Positions 50,305 through 59,915 are shown, counted from the first letter of the stretch. The stretch: 64,000 bases of DNA from Kiloniellaceae bacterium (GCA_021776175.1 JAJFGJ010000003.1:208233-272232); one strand, 5' to 3'. Program-made: numbers and translations. The notes: generated by a model not told the origin, from the letters alone.

Positions 50305-53300
50305 CGGCCTTGGCCGGAGGCCGCCGCACACCGGTTGGGCCATGGCGAAGTTAAGGCTCCTTGGCGGCTTTACGCTGGAGCATCCGGAGCGGGGCCCGGT
50401 CGAGGTCGCGACGGGAAAAGGCCGGGCGCTCCTGGCTTACTTGGCATGCGCCAAGGGAAACACCGCGTCACGCGAAAGCTTGGCGTTGCTTTTGTGGAGC
50501 GATAGCGACAGCCGGAAATCGAGACAAAATCTGCGCCAGGTTCTGTTCAAGCTGTCGCGCACCTTGGCCGGGCACGATCTTCCGATCGTTCTCATCGGCG
50601 CCCAGACCGTTGCCTTGCGTACCGGCGACCTGTGGGTCGACACCTGGGAATTGGATTCGCTGACCAGTTCGGATTCCTTGCCGGCATTGGGAGAACTTGA
50701 ATCGTTCTATCAGGGTGAATTTCTCCAGGGGATGGCCCTTGACGCACCCGTTTTCGCGGACTGGTTGGCGGAAATGCGGGCGCACCATCAGAACCGCGCC
50801 TTGAATTGCTTACATACCTTGTTGGAAATCAGGCGCGAGGCGGGGCATCTTAACGCCGCCATCGCGGCCGGACTTCGCGCCTTGGAGATCGACTCCTCCC
50901 AGGAGCAGATTCACCGGGCCCTGATGGAACTATATCTCGCGAGCGGAAAACGCGGCGCGGCGCTAAATCAATACCGGACATGCCGATCCGTCTTACTCCG
51001 GGACCTCGATGTGGTTCCCGACGAAACGACAGAGGAGCTGTACCGCCGAATTCGCGATTGCAAAGCGGATTCGCGCCCACGCCATCAAGGCAGTCCCGGG
51101 GTTATCCGATCCGAACCGGCCGGCGGTCCCATGGAGAACCCCGCGCCGGCAACCTTCGAACCGCCAAACGGGCGGGGCGGCGAAATAAAGGCACTGCACG
51201 ATGCCTTGACCGAGGCGTGCAGCCACGGCGCCCGGTTATTTGCTCTGAACGGCGAAGCAGGCATTGGCAAGACCCACCTTCTCGATACCTTTACCAAGCA
51301 CTTGGCGGGGCAGGGGTGTCATGTCCGCACGGTGACCGCGCGCCAGGCGGAGAGGCGGCTGTCCTTGGGATTATGGCGCCAGGTCTTGGAAATTCTGCCG
51401 CCGCCGCGGCGTTCGATTTTCCCGCCCGGCCAGGACGGATTGAGGGAAGTTCCGATGCCTTATGGCGTGCGGCACGAGGACGCCGCCGGTTCACCGCCGC
51501 CGCATGCGCAGGGGGATGGATTGTTCGACGCCGCTCTCGAGGGTCTGAAAGCGGCTGCGGCGCAAGGTCCGGTCGTATTGATCCTGGAGGATATACAGTG
51601 GGCCGACGCCGAAAGCTTGCGCCGCCTGGGCCGGGCCGTTCATAGCCTTCGCCATGCGCCTGTGCTTTTCGTGACCGCCGCGCGCTTATGGCCGGAAATG
51701 GCTCCGGCCCGGTTCGCGCCGGTCATGGAAGATCTCGAAAGGGCGGGCCTGATCCGGCATTGCGATCTTGGCCCCTTGTCCTTCAACGATTCGATGACGC
51801 TGCTTAAAGCGGCCATGGCGGCGCGCGGGCAATCGAATCTTGAAGCCCGTCAAAGGAAACAGTTGTGGAAATACGCCGAGGGAAACCCGGAGATACTGGT
51901 GGCGGGCTTGGTGCCGTCCGCCCGGCGCGACACTCTCCAGCTGCCCCGCAATTTGCGCCTCAGCGCCCGGCACACCATGGATCGTATGCCTTCCAGCGCG
52001 AAAATCCTGATTCAGATTGCATGCTTGGCGCACGGCCTATTCGGGCCTTCCATTTTCGCGCGCGCGGCTGGACTGGAAGTGCGAAAGGTGGCCGCGACAC
52101 TGGAACAGCTGGCATCGGGAAAATTGCTTCGCCAGACCGGCGGCAATTTCTCGATCGCGCGCGCATGGTTCCGCAAGGCGGTTTACGACGATTTGCCGCA
52201 AGGCCAGCACCGGGCCATGCATGGTGCGATTGCCTCGGCAATTCGTGCGGTCGAGGCCCCGGACCTGGAGTCCCACTACGACGCTCTGGCCTACCATTGC
52301 CGGGCGGCGGGCGAGAACCTGGCGGCCGCGGATTATCGGTTGCGTGCCTTAGAGCTATCGCTCGCTCGCGGTGCGCGGCGCGGAGTTTCGAAGGCTCTGA
52401 AGAATTTGGCGCGATGCATGCCGGAGCGGCCTCGAGATCCGAAAATGAACGCCGTCTTCTGGCGCGCCGGATTCCTGCGCGCCGCCATTGCCGATGCCGA
52501 TGCCGACCCGGCGGCGACCCTGCTTCATCTCCGCGCGCTTGAGAAGCGGGGGCCGCGTGACGATGATCCGCGCGCGGCCGTCGCTTTATCCTATGCCTTA
52601 TCGCGTGCATGTTGTGTGGCGGGCGACGGTGACGAAGGGCTGCGCTACGCACGCAGGACCCTGCACCTTTCGGCCGGGCAAAGCGGCACCGAAGGCCCAT
52701 GGAAGCTACCCGAGCGGCTTTTGTTTAGATGTTATCTCCATGCGCCGGCGGCGGCCGGGGTCATTTCAGGACTCAAGGCCAGAGCCCAACAGGCGCGTGT
52801 AAAAAATGCCTGGACCTCGGTTGGCGAGATCGTGACGGCCCAGGCCATGATGGAAGGCATGGCCGGCCGATTCGCGGCGATGAGAGACTCCTTCGAAATC
52901 GCGCGGGAAGCTGTCGCGCGGCGGCCGGAACCGTGGGCGCAGGCGTCCTATCTGCAAATAGACGGCATGGCGCGGAACTGGACCGGCGGCGGCTTGAAGG
53001 CAATCGCGGATCTTGGCAAGGCGCTGGCCTTGACCGGCGCCGGGGGCGACTTGATCAGATCCTGCGTTAATCGCGGTCTTCGGGGCCAAGCCTATATCGC
53101 CCACGGTTTTCTCGAGGAAGCCAAGAGCGACTTAGAGCAAGCGATCGACGAGGCAACAGCCTTGGGACCCATTCCGTATCTACCGCTCTTTTATTGTTGG
53201 CTCGCCGAGGTCAGTGGGCGAAGCGGCCGCCACGGCGACGCCATCGAGCAGGCGCGCCACGCCTGGCGCTTGTCATACGGGCAGGGGCAAAGTTGGACCC

Positions 53301-53599
53301 GGGCGACGATTCTGCGTGCCTTGGCGCGTGGATTCGCGCATGCGCGCCGGCCTAACATCGCCGCCGCGGAAAGGGTTGTGCGAGAAGCGATCGCCACCCA
53401 TAGATCCATGGGCATCCGTGTCGGACTCGCGAACTCCTACGTGGCCCACGCGGAGATTCGGCGTGCCGCGGGAGACCCGGCGGGCTCTCAAGCCCTGTTC
53501 CGGCAAGCGCGGGATCTGCGCCGCAGCATCGGAATAAAGGCCACCGCGATAGAGAGCCGGGGGCGTATCGGCGTAAACGCCGGGGGCGTATCGGCGTAA
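50264..53599 (+). CDS. BTAD-AAA-TPR regulator (SARP/AfsR-like)
   Basis: This protein of up to 1111 residues starts with a winged-helix/OmpR-like domain (LRLLGGFTLEHPERGPVEVA, then ASRESLALLLWSDSDSRKSR). A bacterial transcription activation domain follows to about residue 270. An AAA domain has Walker A LNGEAGIGKTHLLDTFTKHL and Walker B VVLILEDIQWADAES. The rest is TPR-like helices. It lacks a C-terminal LuxR helix-turn-helix. ATG 50264 has GAGG seven bases upstream but adds 26 non-family residues; ATG 50342 is an alternative. Such large activators are more familiar in actinomycetes. Its targets are unknown. Confidence 0.85.
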   Translation: MGEALSPRRSPRFDGLGRRPPHTGWAMAKLRLLGGFTLEHPERGPVEVATGKGRALLAYLACAKGNTASRESLALLLWSDSDSRKSRQNLRQVLFKLSRTLAGHDLPIVLIGAQTVALRTGDLWVDTWELDSLTSSDSLPALGELESFYQGEFLQGMALDAPVFADWLAEMRAHHQNRALNCLHTLLEIRREAGHLNAAIAAGLRALEIDSSQEQIHRALMELYLASGKRGAALNQYRTCRSVLLRDLDVVPDETTEELYRRIRDCKADSRPRHQGSPGVIRSEPAGGPMENPAPATFEPPNGRGGEIKALHDALTEACSHGARLFALNGEAGIGKTHLLDTFTKHLAGQGCHVRTVTARQAERRLSLGLWRQVLEILPPPRRSIFPPGQDGLREVPMPYGVRHEDAAGSPPPHAQGDGLFDAALEGLKAAAAQGPVVLILEDIQWADAESLRRLGRAVHSLRHAPVLFVTAARLWPEMAPARFAPVMEDLERAGLIRHCDLGPLSFNDSMTLLKAAMAARGQSNLEARQRKQLWKYAEGNPEILVAGLVPSARRDTLQLPRNLRLSARHTMDRMPSSAKILIQIACLAHGLFGPSIFARAAGLEVRKVAATLEQLASGKLLRQTGGNFSIARAWFRKAVYDDLPQGQHRAMHGAIASAIRAVEAPDLESHYDALAYHCRAAGENLAAADYRLRALELSLARGARRGVSKALKNLARCMPERPRDPKMNAVFWRAGFLRAAIADADADPAATLLHLRALEKRGPRDDDPRAAVALSYALSRACCVAGDGDEGLRYARRTLHLSAGQSGTEGPWKLPERLLFRCYLHAPAAAGVISGLKARAQQARVKNAWTSVGEIVTAQAMMEGMAGRFAAMRDSFEIAREAVARRPEPWAQASYLQIDGMARNWTGGGLKAIADLGKALALTGAGGDLIRSCVNRGLRGQAYIAHGFLEEAKSDLEQAIDEATALGPIPYLPLFYCWLAEVSGRSGRHGDAIEQARHAWRLSYGQGQSWTRATILRALARGFAHARRPNIAAAERVVREAIATHRSMGIRVGLANSYVAHAEIRRAAGDPAGSQALFRQARDLRRSIGIKATAIESRGRIGVNAGGVSA

Positions 53600-53601
53600 A
53601 C
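53556..53601. repeat. 23-base tandem repeat spanning the BTAD-gene stop
   Basis: A 23-base unit beginning GCCGGGGGCG occurs at 53556-53578 and exactly again at 53579-53601. A third, degraded copy starts at 53602. The TAA stop (53597-53599) is inside the second copy, so the last residues come from the repeat read in two frames. Confidence 0.85.
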
Positions 53602-53630
53602 GCCGGGGGCGGGCCAGCGTAACTAGAGTA

Positions 53631-53651
53631 CGATCCGATCATATCGGATCG
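53631..53651. terminator. hairpin between convergent BTAD and galE genes
   Basis: CGATCCGAT (53631-53639) and ATCGGATCG (53643-53651) are perfect reverse complements with a three-base loop. It lies between two converging genes. There is no clean U tract on either strand, so its role as a bidirectional terminator is only likely. Confidence 0.45.
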
Positions 53652-53665
53652 CTTATCACCCTCGA

Positions 53666-54661
53666 CTACGGTCCCTTGGTCTGGCTTTGCCGCCAATGCC
53701 AGGCATCGGCAACCTGAGTGTCCAACTCCGCACGTTGCGGGCGCCAGCCGAGCAGGCGCCGTGCGGTCGAGGCATCCGCGACCAGGCAGGCGGGATCGCC
53801 CGCGCGCCGGGGCCCGGTCTTGACCGGGAACGAGCGGCCCGAGACACGCTGCACCGTCTCGATCACCTCGCGGACCGAGAATCCCCGCTGATTGCCCAAA
53901 TTGAGCACGGCGGTCCGGCCGCCCCCTAAAAGATGGCGCAGGGCCAGCACGTGGGCGTCGGCCAAGTCAGCGACGTGAATGTAGTCTCGCACACCGGTCC
54001 CATCCGGCGTATCGAAATCGTCGCCGAAAATTTCCATGTCATCCCGCAAGCCCAGCGCGGTCTGGATGGCGGTCTCGATCAGGTGGGTTGGATTGGCCGA
54101 GCGCTGGCCCGTGCGCCCCTGCGGGTCCGCGCCGGCGACATTGAAGTACCGCAGGGCGACGTAGTGGAAATCGTGCGCGGCGGCGGTGTCGCGAAGAACC
54201 CATTCCGTCATCAGCTTCGAGGTGCCGTAGGGATTGATCGGTTCGGTCGGCGTATCCTCGGGCACGGGAACGATATCGGGAATGCCGTATACGGCGGCGG
54301 TTGAGGAGAAGATGAAATGCCGCACCTCCGCTTCGACACAGGCTTGGATCAAGTTACGGCTGACACCCGTGTTGTTGCGGTAATATTTTAACGGGTCGGC
54401 GACCGATTCCGGCACCACGATGCTACCGGCGAAATGCACCACGGCACCGATACGGTGCTCTCGTATGGCCGCGGTCACGAGGTCGGTATCGCCGGCGTCG
54501 CCGGTCACGAAGGGAACCTCGCTCGGTACCGCTTCGCGCCGGCCGGTGGACAGATCGTCCAGAACCACGACCGGATGTCCGGCCGCGCCGAAGGCGTGGA
54601 CGGCGTGACTGCCGATGTAACCGGCTCCGCCGGTAATCAGGACAGGAATGTGCTCGCTCAT
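53666..54661 (-). CDS. galE: UDP-glucose 4-epimerase
   Basis: This 331-residue short-chain-dehydrogenase-fold enzyme interconverts UDP-glucose and UDP-galactose. It starts HIPVLITGGAGYIGSHAVHA, the NAD-binding loop. The centre has HFAGSIVVPESVADPLKYYR, FSSTAAVYG and NPYGTSKLMTEWVL with the catalytic Tyr-x3-Lys. RYFNVAGADPQGRTGQ and YIHVADLADAHVLAL follow. ATG at 54661 gives the family length. It may supply sugar nucleotides for surface polysaccharide. It faces the BTAD gene. Confidence 0.95.
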   Translation of the reverse strand: MSEHIPVLITGGAGYIGSHAVHAFGAAGHPVVVLDDLSTGRREAVPSEVPFVTGDAGDTDLVTAAIREHRIGAVVHFAGSIVVPESVADPLKYYRNNTGVSRNLIQACVEAEVRHFIFSSTAAVYGIPDIVPVPEDTPTEPINPYGTSKLMTEWVLRDTAAAHDFHYVALRYFNVAGADPQGRTGQRSANPTHLIETAIQTALGLRDDMEIFGDDFDTPDGTGVRDYIHVADLADAHVLALRHLLGGGRTAVLNLGNQRGFSVREVIETVQRVSGRSFPVKTGPRRAGDPACLVADASTARRLLGWRPQRAELDTQVADAWHWRQSQTKGP

Positions 54662-55198
54662 GGTCCGCCTATCCTGGTGCAGAAATATGGGTCCCGGAAT
54701 AAGGGCCGGACTATCCCACCTAGGCGGGCCAGCATAGAAACAGGCTGGAGCAAGCGGATCAAGGCCGGCAGCCTCCCGGGACAACCAAGGGTGCAGGAAA
54801 GCAGATCGCGGTTAATCCCATATTACGATGCGCGGGCCGTGCGCCGGTCTCGCGTGGCGGCATCCTAAGTGTCCACAGGCCTAGAAGACTCAAAAGATTA
54901 TATGGCGCTATGAGGATACATTGATCCGCATCGAGAAGAAAAATGACCTCGCGGGCGATGCTTGCGTTATCGGGCGTCCCGCCGGGTCATGAAGCGCTGA
55001 AGGCTCCGCGCTCAAGCGGTAACGCTGGGATAACGCCACTAACCTTATGAATCTCACAATAGCCGGTTTTCGGGCTGGGTTTGGGGGGGCTGGGTACCGG
55101 CCCAGCCAGAAGGCGCTGGAACCACGGTGAAACATGCACGATGCCTGGCGGCGTGCCGGGCCCGTGTAAACGGGACAGGGCAACAGGGGTAAGGATCA
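54662..55198. other. 537-base intergenic region upstream of the Tad locus
   Basis: No gene is supported. The region should hold the promoters of galE (left) and the flp operon (right). A seven-base hairpin with a six-base loop (55088-55094 with 55101-55107) lies about 90 bases before flp, without a U tract. I could not pick a convincing sigma-70 or sigma-54 promoter by eye. Confidence 0.45.
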
Positions 55199-55399
55199 AT
55201 GACGAAACTCGGAAAATTTCTGCGCCGCATACTGGGGGACAACCGGGGCATTTCCTCGGTTGAATATGCGCTGCTGCTCGCGGTGATAGGCAGCGGCATC
55301 GTGTTGGCGGCAGGGGCGCTCAGTACTTCGATTTCTAACGAGATGACCCAATCCGCGAACTGCATCAATGGCACCAGCGCCGATTGCGCGCAGCAATAG
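55199..55399 (+). CDS. flp: Flp/Fap-type major pilin
   Basis: This 66-residue type IVb pilin has a basic leader (MTKLGKFLRRILGDNRG). It is processed at a Gly before ISSVEYALLLAVIGSGIVLA, which carries the Glu-Tyr pair typical of Flp. A hydrophobic stem of about 20 residues and a small C-terminal segment with two Cys follow. It is the fibre subunit of the Tad pilus. Its prepilin peptidase (CpaA/TadV) is not seen before the window ends. Confidence 0.92.
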   Translation: MTKLGKFLRRILGDNRGISSVEYALLLAVIGSGIVLAAGALSTSISNEMTQSANCINGTSADCAQQ

Positions 55400-55466
55400 A
55401 CCGTGGGGGCTGACCCGGCGCCTCTAGCGTGCCGCGGTTAAGCCGACACGGGTTGGATGTTCCAAG

Positions 55467-56456
55467 ATGCAACCGCGCTCTCTCGTCTCTCTTGCCGTGG
55501 CTTTGGTCCTGGCCGGGGTATCTGTCGCCCTGGCCCATGCCTGGCTGACCTCGGTTCAGGTCCGGCAGCCGTCCGCCGCGTTATCCGGGCCGTCTAGCGG
55601 TCCCGAGGCGGTCCAGGTCGTGGTCGCCGCGCGGCCCTTGCGCTATGGCGACAAGCTGCGGCCGGAGGATATCAAGCTCGCGGCCTGGCCCAAGGCGTCG
55701 GTGCCACCCGGTGCCTTGCACAGGCTTGAGCCTTTGTCCGGCAAGCCAGGAGATCCCGCCCCCATCGTGATGCGCCCGGTCGAGACCAATGAGCCGGTGC
55801 TGACGAGCAAGATCACGGGCTTTGGCGCGCCGGCACGTCTAGCCGCCACCATCGCGCCCGGCATGCGCGCGACGACCGTCGGTATGAGCGGCGCGCAGGA
55901 CATGGCGGCCCTGATTGGTCCTGGCGACAGGGTCGATGTCCTGATCGCGCGCGACGTGCCGTCTGGCGGCAAAGACCGAGTTCTGCTCTCCGACATCTTG
56001 CTGCGCGGCATTCGGGTTCTGGGCCTGGATCAAGATGCGGGCGGACCTTCTTCGTCAAAACGGCCGGCGCGGTCAGTGACCCTTGAGGTTTCGGTCGAGG
56101 ACGCGCAGAAGCTCGCGCTCGCGCAAAAGATCGGCACCTTGTCCTTGGCTCTGCGGGGCGTGATGGGAGGGGAGGCGGGCGCGGGCCGCCAGATATCGTC
56201 CCGCGATTTGCCGGCTGGACTCGTGACCAAGGCCAGTTGGGATCGGAAATCGCCGCCCAAGCCGCTGCCCAAGGTAAACGTGGCGGGAATTCTGGCCACC
56301 CCGGCGACGGAAATATCCGGGGCCGCGGTTAGGGTGTTCCGGGGCTTGGAGGAGACAAGCTACAGGGTCAGGCTGGAAGGGCGGCGCGGCACGATGCACG
56401 CGATCGATGCGGCCAAGTCGCGCCGGAGTGGCGGCGCGCTGGAGTGGCCGAAATGA
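55467..56456 (+). CDS. cpaB: Tad pilus assembly protein CpaB/RcpC
   Basis: This 329-residue protein has an N-terminal membrane anchor (SLAVALVLAGVSVALAHAWL). It is followed by a SAF-type domain, VQVVVAARPLRYGDKLRPED, and the CpaB core ATIAPGMRATTVGMSGAQDM, ALIGPGDRVDVLIARDVPSG. It lies in the periplasm beside the secretin. It is 67 bases after flp and overlaps cpaC by four bases. Confidence 0.92.
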   Translation: MQPRSLVSLAVALVLAGVSVALAHAWLTSVQVRQPSAALSGPSSGPEAVQVVVAARPLRYGDKLRPEDIKLAAWPKASVPPGALHRLEPLSGKPGDPAPIVMRPVETNEPVLTSKITGFGAPARLAATIAPGMRATTVGMSGAQDMAALIGPGDRVDVLIARDVPSGGKDRVLLSDILLRGIRVLGLDQDAGGPSSSKRPARSVTLEVSVEDAQKLALAQKIGTLSLALRGVMGGEAGAGRQISSRDLPAGLVTKASWDRKSPPKPLPKVNVAGILATPATEISGAAVRVFRGLEETSYRVRLEGRRGTMHAIDAAKSRRSGGALEWPK

Positions 56457-57895
56457 AGCCGCGTCTATCCCCAGGATGGCGGCGCGTTATTGGCGGGGCC
56501 GCGCTTTGGTTGGCTCTGGCCGGCGCGGCCTCTCTCGTCAATGCGGCGACTGTTTTGCTTAGCGATGACGGCATGCACGCGGGCGAGTTGAGCGTTCCGA
56601 TAGATAAGTCGCAAATTCTTCGTGTCGATGTGCCCTTCGCGGATCTTCTGATCGGCAACGCCGATATCGCCGACGTCATGGCCTTGAGCGACCGTTCGAT
56701 CTACGTGTTGGGCAAGACGGCCGGCTCGACCAGCCTGATGATCTATGACCGCGATAAATCCCTGCTCGCCGCGATGGATGTCGTGGTCGGCCCGGATGTC
56801 GAGGGCCTGAACGCCAAAATGCGCCTCTTGGTGCCCGGCGAGGAGATCGAGGTCCTCGCCTTGAACGGTTCTCTCGTGCTCAGCGGCTCGGTTTCCAGCG
56901 CCGGGCGCATGGCGAAAATTATCTCGCTCGCCGAACGCTTCGCGCCCGGGCATGTCCTTAGTTTTCTTTCCGTGCGCGGTAGCCAGCAGGTCATGCTGAA
57001 GGTGCGTTTTGTCGAAGTGTCGCGCAGCGCGCTCAAGCGTCTCGGCCTCAACTTCGATATTTTCAATGGCGATTTCAGTTTCTCCTCGGGCGATGCTTTC
57101 GGTGGGAACCCGGCCGGGCTGGGCGGCGGCGGGGGCGCGAACATCGCGGCCGAAACCTTTGGCGCCGGGCTGTTCTCGGGCACCTTCGGCGCCGCCAGTC
57201 TGCGCCTGCTGTTCGAGGCTCTCGAATCCAAGGGCATGGCCAAGACCCTGGCCGAACCGACTCTGATCGCCTTGTCCGGCGACACCGCCAGCTTTCTCGC
57301 CGGCGGCGAATTCCCCATCGAAGTCGCGCAGAGCGGCGCGTCCGCGACCGGCGATGCGGCGATCACCGTCGAGTTCAAGGAATTTGGGATCTCGCTCTCC
57401 TTCACGCCGACCGTTTTGGATGACGGCCTGATCAACATGGTGGTGAATCCCGAGGTCAGCGCTCTCGATTTTTCGGTTTCCGTGAACGGCACGCCGGGTC
57501 TGACGACACGCCGGGCGACAACCACGGTCGAATTGCGCGATGGCCAGACCTTCGCCATCGCCGGGCTGCTGCAAGAAGATTTCCGCGACGCGGTCCGCCA
57601 GGTGCCCCTGCTGGGCGACGTTCCCATTTTGGGCAGTCTGTTTCGCAGCAGCGAGTATCAGCGCAACGAAAGCGAGTTGGTCATCGTTGTGGAGCCGCAC
57701 CTGGTGCGTCCGGCCCCGGCCGGCGCGCTCGCCACCCCGGCGGACAATCTGATTCCGCCGGGTGAGCTGGATCTCTGGCTCCATGGCCTCACCGAGGCGC
57801 CTGAATCGGGCACGGTGCCGGAGAAACCGGGCGAGGCCTTGAGCGCCGCCGAATTAGGCGGGCCGCCGGGTGCCTACGGGCACATTCTAAAATGA
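56453..57895 (+). CDS. cpaC: Tad outer-membrane secretin CpaC/RcpA
   Basis: This 480-residue secretin has a signal-like N-terminus (ALWLALAGAASLVNA) and the Tad N-domain: SVPIDKSQILRVDVPFADLL, IYVLGKTAGSTSLMIYDRDK. The secretin core has MLKVRFVEVSRSALKRLGLN, EPTLIALSGDTASFLAGGEF and DGQTFAIAGLLQEDFRDAVR. PLLGDVPILGSLFRSSEYQR is near the end. It forms the pilus channel. ATGA overlaps join it to both neighbours. Confidence 0.95.
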   Translation: MKPRLSPGWRRVIGGAALWLALAGAASLVNAATVLLSDDGMHAGELSVPIDKSQILRVDVPFADLLIGNADIADVMALSDRSIYVLGKTAGSTSLMIYDRDKSLLAAMDVVVGPDVEGLNAKMRLLVPGEEIEVLALNGSLVLSGSVSSAGRMAKIISLAERFAPGHVLSFLSVRGSQQVMLKVRFVEVSRSALKRLGLNFDIFNGDFSFSSGDAFGGNPAGLGGGGGANIAAETFGAGLFSGTFGAASLRLLFEALESKGMAKTLAEPTLIALSGDTASFLAGGEFPIEVAQSGASATGDAAITVEFKEFGISLSFTPTVLDDGLINMVVNPEVSALDFSVSVNGTPGLTTRRATTTVELRDGQTFAIAGLLQEDFRDAVRQVPLLGDVPILGSLFRSSEYQRNESELVIVVEPHLVRPAPAGALATPADNLIPPGELDLWLHGLTEAPESGTVPEKPGEALSAAELGGPPGAYGHILK

Positions 57896-58209
57896 GACGG
57901 ATCGCGGAATCGCCATGGCGGGTTGGGGCCGCCGCGCTCGCCATCGTGGGGCTCGCATCCTGCGCGCCGCTCATCTTGGAAAACGGCGCTCGAGAATCGC
58001 CCACCGCCGGCAACCTGGGCAGGGATTTCGGCAACGCCGCCGCGCACAACGCGGCCCAGCACATCGTCGACCCGGTGCCCCCAAACGTTTTGGCGGGCGC
58101 CCCGGCATTCGATGGCGCGCGGGCGGCGGCCGCGTATCGGCGCTATCGCACCGGCACGGTCATCGCCCCGGATGCGGTCGAGACCACGGATTTCGGGACG
58201 GACCGGTAG
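57892..58209 (+). CDS. cpaD: short CpaD-like lipoprotein
   Basis: This 105-residue lipoprotein has a lipobox (GLASC). Its middle, LGRDFGNAAAHNAAQHIVDP followed by AAAAYRRYRTGTVI, resembles the C-terminal signature of CpaD (FG-xA-x-xNLAAQ-x-x-DPRDL, then YR-x-G). CpaD proteins are about 200 residues, so the N-terminal half of the family is missing. It lies in the normal cpaD position. It may be a pared-down pilotin/partner of CpaC. The next gene begins on its last base. Confidence 0.65.
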   Translation: MRRIAESPWRVGAAALAIVGLASCAPLILENGARESPTAGNLGRDFGNAAAHNAAQHIVDPVPPNVLAGAPAFDGARAAAAYRRYRTGTVIAPDAVETTDFGTDR

Positions 58210-59915
58210 TGGGAAAATTCACAGGGGACGCAAAGCGAAGGATTTCAAGACGCAAGGCGGCGTGGTTGCCCGGCGCCGAGGATGGCGCGGTCGCCCCTGT
58301 TCTTGCCGTGGCCTTGGTGGGAGTACTGGGGTTTGCCGGGTTGGTTTTCGATTTCGGCCGGGCGTGGATATTCCAAACCGACCTGCAGGCCGCGGTCGAC
58401 GCCGCCGCCCTGTCTGGCGCGACGCAGTTGGACGGCAGGTCCGGCGCCCGTGCCCGGGCCGTGGCCGCGGCTACCAATGCCGCCACCCGCAACGCGGACA
58501 CTTTCACCGCGCGCTCGGACTCCGCTTCGACGGATTTCGACACCGCCTTCGCGTGTCAGGCGCAAGGCTGCGCCATGACCAATGAGTCATTTCGATTTTA
58601 TTCGAGCTTGGCTCCACGCCGCGACGCGCTCAGCGATGGCGAGGCGGAATTCGTTGAGGTCATGGCTCAGAGTAACTTGCGGCTTGCCCTGGCCGGCCTA
58701 GTTGGCGGGCCCGGAACGTTGACGCCGCGCGCGTCCGCGACGGGCACCTGGGCTCGCTATGCCTGCGGCCGGGCGGCGCTCATGGTTTGCAACCCGGATG
58801 AGGTGCCCGGTAACCGCGATCCGCACGCCGCCTTCGACCCGGCGCCCCACATGGGCAAGGGTATAACCTTGCGTTCAGGGGTGGCGCCGGGCGCGGGGGC
58901 CATGGCCTGGCTCGCGGTCGTGAGTTGCGATCCAGCGGACGATACCTGTACCGCCGCGACCGGGACCGGGGCGCTGGCCGATGCCTTGGGGCGGGTTCTG
59001 CCGGTGCAATCGTGTATTGGCGACGCTCCTCTCTCGCCGGCCGCGACCGGCGATCTGGTGGCCGCGATCAACACCCGGCTCGACATTTACACGGGGCCCG
59101 GCCCGTCGCTCGATCCGGAATTCCAGCCCAGCCCGAATTATTTGAGCGGCCTGGTGCCGCAACCGGGCGCCGTCGCGGGCGGGGGACTTCTCGCATGCGA
59201 TTTTCCGGGGGCCCTGGGGCCGGCGGCACAACCATTCCTGGGGCCGGGGCGGCATCCGCCCCTGGGAGGCGAGCCCTTGGACCATGTGGGCTATCCACGA
59301 GACAATTGTACTTATCCGCTCGCGGGAGGAGCGGCGGCGCCCGAATCCTGCATGGCTATTCCGCCAAGCGGTTCGGGATTGCCGGCGGGAAAGGCGCTGG
59401 GCACCGGCGATTGGGACTTGCCCGCCTATATGGCGTTCCATCATCCAGCCCTTGAGTTCGCCGGGTGGTCCTTCAACACCTGTCCTCTGGGGGTGTGCCG
59501 CCTGGGCGGGGATAGCGCCGTCGATCTGGATGAAAACAGGCAATTAAGCCGTTGGGAAGTCTATATCTGGGAACGGAAGGGTCATCCGCCGAATTATGGG
59601 CGGCCGCAATGTTTCGGCGGTGGAACTGCGGCCTTGCCGCAAGCCCCGGCGGACTCGCCGCGCGCCGCCGACCGCCGCCTGCTCGGCGCCGTCGTGATGA
59701 ATTGTCAGGCTATCGCCACGGCTTTTGGCGCCGGGGTTTTAAGCACCGAGGCGGTTCTGCCCCTGGCCAGCGGCACCTCGACGCTCAACTTGTTTTTAAG
59801 CGAGGCGGTGGGGGAATTGGCGCCCGGCGCGCTTTACGCGGAAATCGTCGGCCCCGCTGCCGTGACCGGCGCGCCGCCCCTGGTGAGCCGAGACCGCGTG
59901 GTACTGAGCGAATGA
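58209..59915 (+). CDS. large TadG-like pilus-associated protein
   Basis: This 568-residue protein has an N-terminal region with the TadG-type membrane segment GAVAPVLAVALVGVLGFAGL. It is followed by DFGRAWIFQTDLQAAVDAAA, LSGATQLDGR. The rest is a large exported domain with about 14 Cys, including CQAQGC, SCDPADDTC and NTCPLGVC. It may be disulfide-bonded and contains no VWA motif I can see. GTG at 58209 shares a base with the preceding stop. It overlaps the first TadE gene by four bases. Confidence 0.8.
   Translation: MGKFTGDAKRRISRRKAAWLPGAEDGAVAPVLAVALVGVLGFAGLVFDFGRAWIFQTDLQAAVDAAALSGATQLDGRSGARARAVAAATNAATRNADTFTARSDSASTDFDTAFACQAQGCAMTNESFRFYSSLAPRRDALSDGEAEFVEVMAQSNLRLALAGLVGGPGTLTPRASATGTWARYACGRAALMVCNPDEVPGNRDPHAAFDPAPHMGKGITLRSGVAPGAGAMAWLAVVSCDPADDTCTAATGTGALADALGRVLPVQSCIGDAPLSPAATGDLVAAINTRLDIYTGPGPSLDPEFQPSPNYLSGLVPQPGAVAGGGLLACDFPGALGPAAQPFLGPGRHPPLGGEPLDHVGYPRDNCTYPLAGGAAAPESCMAIPPSGSGLPAGKALGTGDWDLPAYMAFHHPALEFAGWSFNTCPLGVCRLGGDSAVDLDENRQLSRWEVYIWERKGHPPNYGRPQCFGGGTAALPQAPADSPRAADRRLLGAVVMNCQAIATAFGAGVLSTEAVLPLASGTSTLNLFLSEAVGELAPGALYAEIVGPAAVTGAPPLVSRDRVVLSE

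Noticed and set aside
55088..55107. GGCTGGG/CCCAGCC hairpin upstream of flp
   Set aside because: A seven-base stem in GC-rich DNA with no U tract or known operator match is not informative.
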